Below, in pieces: positions 60,590 to 64,000 of a stretch of 64,000 bases of DNA. Where the stretch lies: contig OZ245818.1 of NCBI GenBank assembly GCA_965228435.1, forward strand, positions 4,154,001 to 4,218,000, in the 5' to 3' direction. This stretch comes from Hoeflea_A sp965228435 (lineage in GTDB: Bacteria > Pseudomonadota > Alphaproteobacteria > Rhizobiales > Rhizobiaceae). Position 1 is the first letter of the stretch, and every line of letters begins with the position of its first letter. The notes under the pieces were generated by a model. It made no database searches and was not told the origin of the DNA. It saw only the letters and a list, made by a program, of their open reading frames with translations. A program made the position numbers and the translations under genes.

Positions 60590-61363
60590 ATGAAAATCTG
60601 GTACCAGTCCTATGTCGATTACGAGAATGGCGCGGCCTATTGGGATGCCCTGGACGAGCACCTGAAAGAGATTGCCGATCCGGGCACCACGCTTGATATT
60701 CGTGGCATAACGCCGTTCGATTCCTACGCACATCCGCTGGTCGAGTGGCGCTGCGGGCGGGAGATGATCTGTAACGCCGTACGCGCCGAGCGAGAGGGTT
60801 ACGACGCCTTTATAGTCGGCCATTTTCAGGACGCCGGGCTCTACGAAGCACGCTCGGTCGTGGATATCCCTGTGATCGCGCTGGGTGAAGCTTCGATGCT
60901 CTATGCGTGCCAGTTGGGGCAACGGTCAGGCATCGTGACCATCAACCCGCGATTTATTCCATGGTTCCACCATCAGATTGGCAAATACGGCCTGCGAGAG
61001 CGGGTCACCGGCGTCCACGCCATGACCTTCGAGCCGGGCCAGATCCTTGCGGCCATCGGATCGGATGAGAAACTCGGCGAAGTCCAGGGACTGTTTGATG
61101 CGCAGGGCCTGCCACTGGTTGAACAGGGCGTTGATATCCTGATACCGGGCGGCGGCATTCCGATGCTGCTTTTCAGCAAGATCAAGAACCATCGTGTCGG
61201 CGAAGCGCCGGTGATCAACGGCATCCCTATTGCGGTCAAGATGGCGGAAGCAGCTGTCAAACTCCGACAGTTGACGGGGCTCGGTGTGTCGCGGGTCTCC
61301 GACTACGCCAAAGCGCCGGATCACGTGATCGAAGAATTCATGACCCACCCCAAAGGCCTTTGA
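60590..61363 (+). CDS. Asp/Glu/hydantoin racemase-family protein lacking both catalytic cysteines
   Basis: 257 aa from ATG 60590 (MKIWYQSYVDYENGAAYW). The family fold is recognisable: YDAFIVGHFQDAGLYEARSVVDIPVIALGEASMLYA, then VDILIPGGGIPMLLFS. In active racemases the first segment has Cys (GCFxDPG) and the second has GC(A/G)G. Here the positions are His78 and Gly187-189, so the two-base cysteine mechanism cannot work. An isomerase, decarboxylase or lyase with another mechanism, or a binding protein, is more likely. Leads the operon with opine dehydrogenase-like and acyl-CoA-dehydrogenase-like genes. Confidence 0.86.
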   Translation: MKIWYQSYVDYENGAAYWDALDEHLKEIADPGTTLDIRGITPFDSYAHPLVEWRCGREMICNAVRAEREGYDAFIVGHFQDAGLYEARSVVDIPVIALGEASMLYACQLGQRSGIVTINPRFIPWFHHQIGKYGLRERVTGVHAMTFEPGQILAAIGSDEKLGEVQGLFDAQGLPLVEQGVDILIPGGGIPMLLFSKIKNHRVGEAPVINGIPIAVKMAEAAVKLRQLTGLGVSRVSDYAKAPDHVIEEFMTHPKGL

Positions 61364-61391
61364 CGGCCGCCAGGAAAGGACGAAATCAGGT

Positions 61392-62468
61392 ATGGAAATA
61401 GCGGTACTTGGCGGCGGCAATGGTTCGATCGCCGCGGCGGTCGATCTGACCGAGCAGGGGCACAGCGTGCGACTATGGCGACGGGATCCAGCGACCGTCG
61501 CAGCGATGAATGCGACTATTACGCTGAGGGATTTCCAGGGCGCGCGGCCGGTGACGATTGCCACTGTAACCGCCGATCTGGCGGAGGCGATCGACGGGGC
61601 GGCGCTCATTGTTTGTCCGACACCGGCGACAGCGCAGCCGGACATTGCAGCGCGGTTGGCGCCGCTACTCGCGGACGGGCAGGTGGTGTTCATGCCACCG
61701 GGCACATTCGGCAGCTACATCATGGCGAAGGCCAAGAGCGATGCGGACAACACCGCCGATGCGAGCTTCGTCGAAGCCGGTACGCTGCCCTATCTGACGC
61801 GGCTTCACGGCGACGACACGGTGGTCATCACCACCCGCACGACCCGGCTGCCGAGCGGAGTGTTGCCGCATCGCAATCGCGTGCAGGCGCTTGCCACCGT
61901 GCGCGAGGCCTATCCGAGCGTCGAGGATGCCGGCGACGGCCTGTCCGGCGCGCTGATGAATGCCGGTCCGATCATCCACCCGCCGCTGATCATGATGAAT
62001 GCCGGTCCGATCGAGCATTTCGATCATTGGGATATTCACAATGAAGGCACGCAGCCGGCCATCCGCCGGGTCACAACCGCACTCGACGGTGAACGTATGG
62101 CGGTGCGCGAAGTGCTTGGCTACGGCCCGCCGCATTTCCCTCTGGCCGACCACTATGACGACGAGGCAGACGAATGGATGTATGGCAATGCCGCTCATGA
62201 GAAGCTCACCGACAGCGGTGATTGGCGCGAACATCTGGTGCTGAGGGAACACCGCTATATGCGCGAGGACGTGCAGATGGGCCTGGCGTTCCTGGTGTCG
62301 GTCTGCAACTGGGCCGGCGTGCCGGCGCCCGTGGCGACCGGCCTTTTGTCGATTGCCGGCGCGGTGTGCAACGAGGATTTCCTCAAGACCGGTCGCACGC
62401 TCGCCAGTCTTGGGCTGGACGGCCTGGACCGGGCGGCGATGTCCGAGCTCCTGGAGAATGGCCCGTGA
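61392..62468 (+). CDS. NAD/NADP octopine/nopaline dehydrogenase-family protein
   Basis: 358 aa. N-terminal Rossmann motif VLGGGNGSIAAAVDLTEQGHSVRLWRRDP, then the octopine-dehydrogenase C-terminal domain with HPPLIMMNAGPIEHFDHWDIHNEG and the catalytic-type His. It should catalyse reversible oxidation of an N-(1-carboxyalkyl) amino acid, or a 2-hydroxy acid, to a keto acid. It lies 28 bp after the racemase-like gene with AGGAAAGGA nearby, and overlaps the next gene by 4 bp (GTGA). Confidence 0.9.
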   Translation: MEIAVLGGGNGSIAAAVDLTEQGHSVRLWRRDPATVAAMNATITLRDFQGARPVTIATVTADLAEAIDGAALIVCPTPATAQPDIAARLAPLLADGQVVFMPPGTFGSYIMAKAKSDADNTADASFVEAGTLPYLTRLHGDDTVVITTRTTRLPSGVLPHRNRVQALATVREAYPSVEDAGDGLSGALMNAGPIIHPPLIMMNAGPIEHFDHWDIHNEGTQPAIRRVTTALDGERMAVREVLGYGPPHFPLADHYDDEADEWMYGNAAHEKLTDSGDWREHLVLREHRYMREDVQMGLAFLVSVCNWAGVPAPVATGLLSIAGAVCNEDFLKTGRTLASLGLDGLDRAAMSELLENGP

Positions 62469-63436
62469 GCGGCGAAACGGTTGCCGCAGCCGGCGCGGGC
62501 CGCATGGGGCAGGGCCTTGCGGTTGTCTTCGCCTATGCCGGCCACCCGGTGCAACTGGTCGATCTGAAACGGCGCGACAATGCAGCGGATTATCTCGCCG
62601 CCGCCCGCTCGGAAATCGAAAAGACGCTGGCGATGCTCGCAAGCTGCGGCATGATCGCCGAACCCGATATCGACCGCATCGCTGGACGGGTTGCCTATGT
62701 GGACGCGGATGGAGCTGAGGCGGCGCTGACCACGGCTGACCTGATTTTCGAGGCCGCGCCCGAAACCGATGAGGCCAAGCGGTCCGCCCTGGGCTTCCTT
62801 TCGAAGGCGAGCCGACCGGATGCCATTATTGCCTCGACCACATCGACCTTTCTGTCGGACAAGCTGCAGGCCATGGTCACCGGACCGGAACGGTTCCTCA
62901 ATGCCCATTGGCTCAACCCGGCGTTTCTGGTGCCACTCGTTGAAGTCTCGCCCGGCGCGCAGACCGACCCGGCCGTGACGGACCGTTTGGTCGCCTTGCT
63001 TGAAGGCATCGGCAAGGTTCCGGTGGTCTGCAAGGCAAGCCCCGGATTCATCGTGCCACGCCTGCAGGCGCTGGCCATGAACGAGGCGGCACGGATGACG
63101 GAAGAAGGCGTGGCTTCAGCCGAGGATATCGACAAGGCGACAAAATACGGCTTTGGTTTTCGCTTCGCCATTCTCGGCATGCTGGAATTCATCGACTGGG
63201 GCGGCGGCGACATCCTCTACTATGCCAGCAAGAGCATGGTGGAGGCGACTGGGGAAGAACGTTTCGCCGCTCCCAAGATCGTCGCCGATAACATGAATGC
63301 CGGACGCATCGGTTTGCGCACCCGGGAAGGCTTTCTCGACTATTCCGAGATGGATGTGCCCGCCTATCAGAAGCAACGGCTCACAGCGTTTGTCGACCTG
63401 CTGCGCCACATGGAGTTGCTGCGGCCGCCGCGTTAG
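62465..63436 (+). CDS. 3-hydroxyacyl-CoA dehydrogenase-family NAD-dependent oxidoreductase
   Basis: 323 aa from a GTG at 62465-62467 overlapping the opine dehydrogenase stop; the longer open frame upstream is a shadow of that gene. NAD-binding GAGRMGQGLAVVFAYAGHPVQLVDLK, then FLNAHWLNPAFLVPLVEVSPG with the catalytic His, KVPVVCKASPGFIVPRLQALAMNEA, and a C-terminal DKATKYGFGFRF domain. It oxidises a beta-hydroxy acid or acyl-CoA; L-carnitine and hydroxybutyryl types share this pattern. The third gene of the racemase-like operon. Its stop overlaps the convergent gene at the right edge. Confidence 0.91.
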   Translation: MSGETVAAAGAGRMGQGLAVVFAYAGHPVQLVDLKRRDNAADYLAAARSEIEKTLAMLASCGMIAEPDIDRIAGRVAYVDADGAEAALTTADLIFEAAPETDEAKRSALGFLSKASRPDAIIASTTSTFLSDKLQAMVTGPERFLNAHWLNPAFLVPLVEVSPGAQTDPAVTDRLVALLEGIGKVPVVCKASPGFIVPRLQALAMNEAARMTEEGVASAEDIDKATKYGFGFRFAILGMLEFIDWGGGDILYYASKSMVEATGEERFAAPKIVADNMNAGRIGLRTREGFLDYSEMDVPAYQKQRLTAFVDLLRHMELLRPPR

Positions 63437-64000
63437 TACGGGATTTCGGTGCCGTCACGGCTTGTCTCGCAGGCGTCCAGGCCCTTGGTTCCCGGGACAT
63501 CGGGAAACGGACCGTAAGGAAGCAGGGAGCTGCTGCGTTTGGCACGACCTTCGGGTGATGTCACGTTGTCATAGATCAGGTCGAGAACGCTGCCCTGCCA
63601 GGAGAGCAAGGGGAGGATCGCTTCCATTGCAGCGGACGCATTCACACTGGGAAACCGTCGGTCCTTCGCTGAAATTGCGCTGACCGACTGGATCTGGCCA
63701 TTGATGGTCAACGGGCCGAAACAGGACACGTATACCTCCATGGAGGCCGGATCCGGGCCGTCGAATTCAAAAGTGGCGCCCTCGATTGTCGTCAGCACGT
63801 AAAGCGGGCGCTGCGTGTGAACGCTATGCTCCGTTCGGTCCACCACCTGGACCGCTTCCTCGTCCAGCCAGGTCACCCAGACTTCGACGTCGGTTCCGGG
63901 CGAGGGTGTGATCGTCGCCGGCATTGAACCGTAGCCGACGAAAACCGGTGTCCACACCACGTCGAAGTTCTGCAGGGTTCCCTTCATCACCGGAATGACG
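63433..64000 (-). CDS. hypothetical protein, N-terminus beyond the right edge
   Basis: At least 185 codons, with the frame open to the window end (V-I-P before a GTG at 63990 and an ATG at 63987), so the true start is probably outside. It looks beta-rich (MEVYVSCFGPLTINGQI) with a LEQNFD-like early segment and a possible active-site Gly-Tyr-Gly (VFVGYGSMPATITPSPGTDVEV) that recalls small cyclotransferase-like barrels. I do not recognise the family with confidence. It overlaps the dehydrogenase stop by 4 bp, convergently. Confidence 0.5.
   Translation of the reverse strand, partial: VIPVMKGTLQNFDVVWTPVFVGYGSMPATITPSPGTDVEVWVTWLDEEAVQVVDRTEHSVHTQRPLYVLTTIEGATFEFDGPDPASMEVYVSCFGPLTINGQIQSVSAISAKDRRFPSVNASAAMEAILPLLSWQGSVLDLIYDNVTSPEGRAKRSSSLLPYGPFPDVPGTKGLDACETSRDGTEIPY

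Noticed and set aside
62222..62464. Upstream extension of the 3-hydroxyacyl-CoA dehydrogenase gene
   Set aside because: The extra codons lie in another frame of the opine dehydrogenase gene; the GTG at 62465 with GTGA overlap fits better.

Overview
The window reads as chromosome of an alphaproteobacterium, most likely of the Hyphomicrobiales (Rhizobiales). This is inferred from the moderately high G+C content, the density of ABC and TRAP uptake operons each with its own regulator, a DUF930 protein (a family I associate with this order), and many ATGA, GTGA and TTGA start/stop overlaps. No rRNA, tRNA, CRISPR array, prophage or intact insertion sequence was found. Two kinds of small MITE-like repeat are present.

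Layout. 1-3.9 kb: a CUT2 (ribose-type) sugar ABC transporter that runs off the left edge. 3.9-4.4 kb: a 252-bp inverted-repeat element flanked by TA. 4.4-7.5 kb: a GAF histidine kinase/LuxR-type response regulator pair, divergent from an SMP-30 lactonase. 7.5-15.4 kb: envelope and stress genes (peptidoglycan-binding protein, DUF2092 protein, cis/trans fatty acid isomerase, acetyltransferase, GT25 glycosyltransferase, O-antigen ligase/polymerase-like protein, DUF930 protein). 15.6-22.5 kb: a complete branched-chain amino acid type (Liv) transporter, divergent from an XRE-cupin regulator and a bicupin protein, with two matching operator-like palindromes between them. 22.6-27 kb: a membrane patatin phospholipase, an OsmC protein, a methyltransferase and a small lipoprotein. 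27-32.4 kb: an apparent operon of Liv-type binding protein, transmembrane adenylate cyclase and amidohydrolase.

32.5-41.3 kb: a peptide-type ABC operon with an embedded AstE-like deacylase and its own GntR regulator, divergent from an aldo/keto reductase. 41.3-47.4 kb: a TRAP transporter in one operon with a class III CoA-transferase and an HMG-CoA-lyase-like enzyme, divergent from a LysR regulator. 47.5-51 kb: membrane proteins and a small ArsR-led membrane operon, then two tandem palindromic repeats. 51.1-57.6 kb: DMT exporter, trans-sulfuration PLP enzyme with Lrp regulator, SnoaL-like protein, MDR oxidoreductase and an orphan PhnM, with three contiguous stem-loops between the last two. 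57.8-64 kb: LysR/MFS pair, then a MarR regulator divergent from a racemase-like/opine-dehydrogenase/3-hydroxyacyl-CoA-dehydrogenase operon, and a partial gene at the right edge.

How the parts work together. Most of the window is a set of catabolic cassettes: uptake system, one to three enzymes, and a local regulator. The most interesting are the binding protein-adenylate cyclase operon, the TRAP/CoA-transferase/lyase operon, the racemase-fold cassette whose first enzyme lacks both catalytic cysteines, the intercistronic hairpins placed directly after two binding-protein genes, and two repeat families that each abut a stop codon at a TA dinucleotide.
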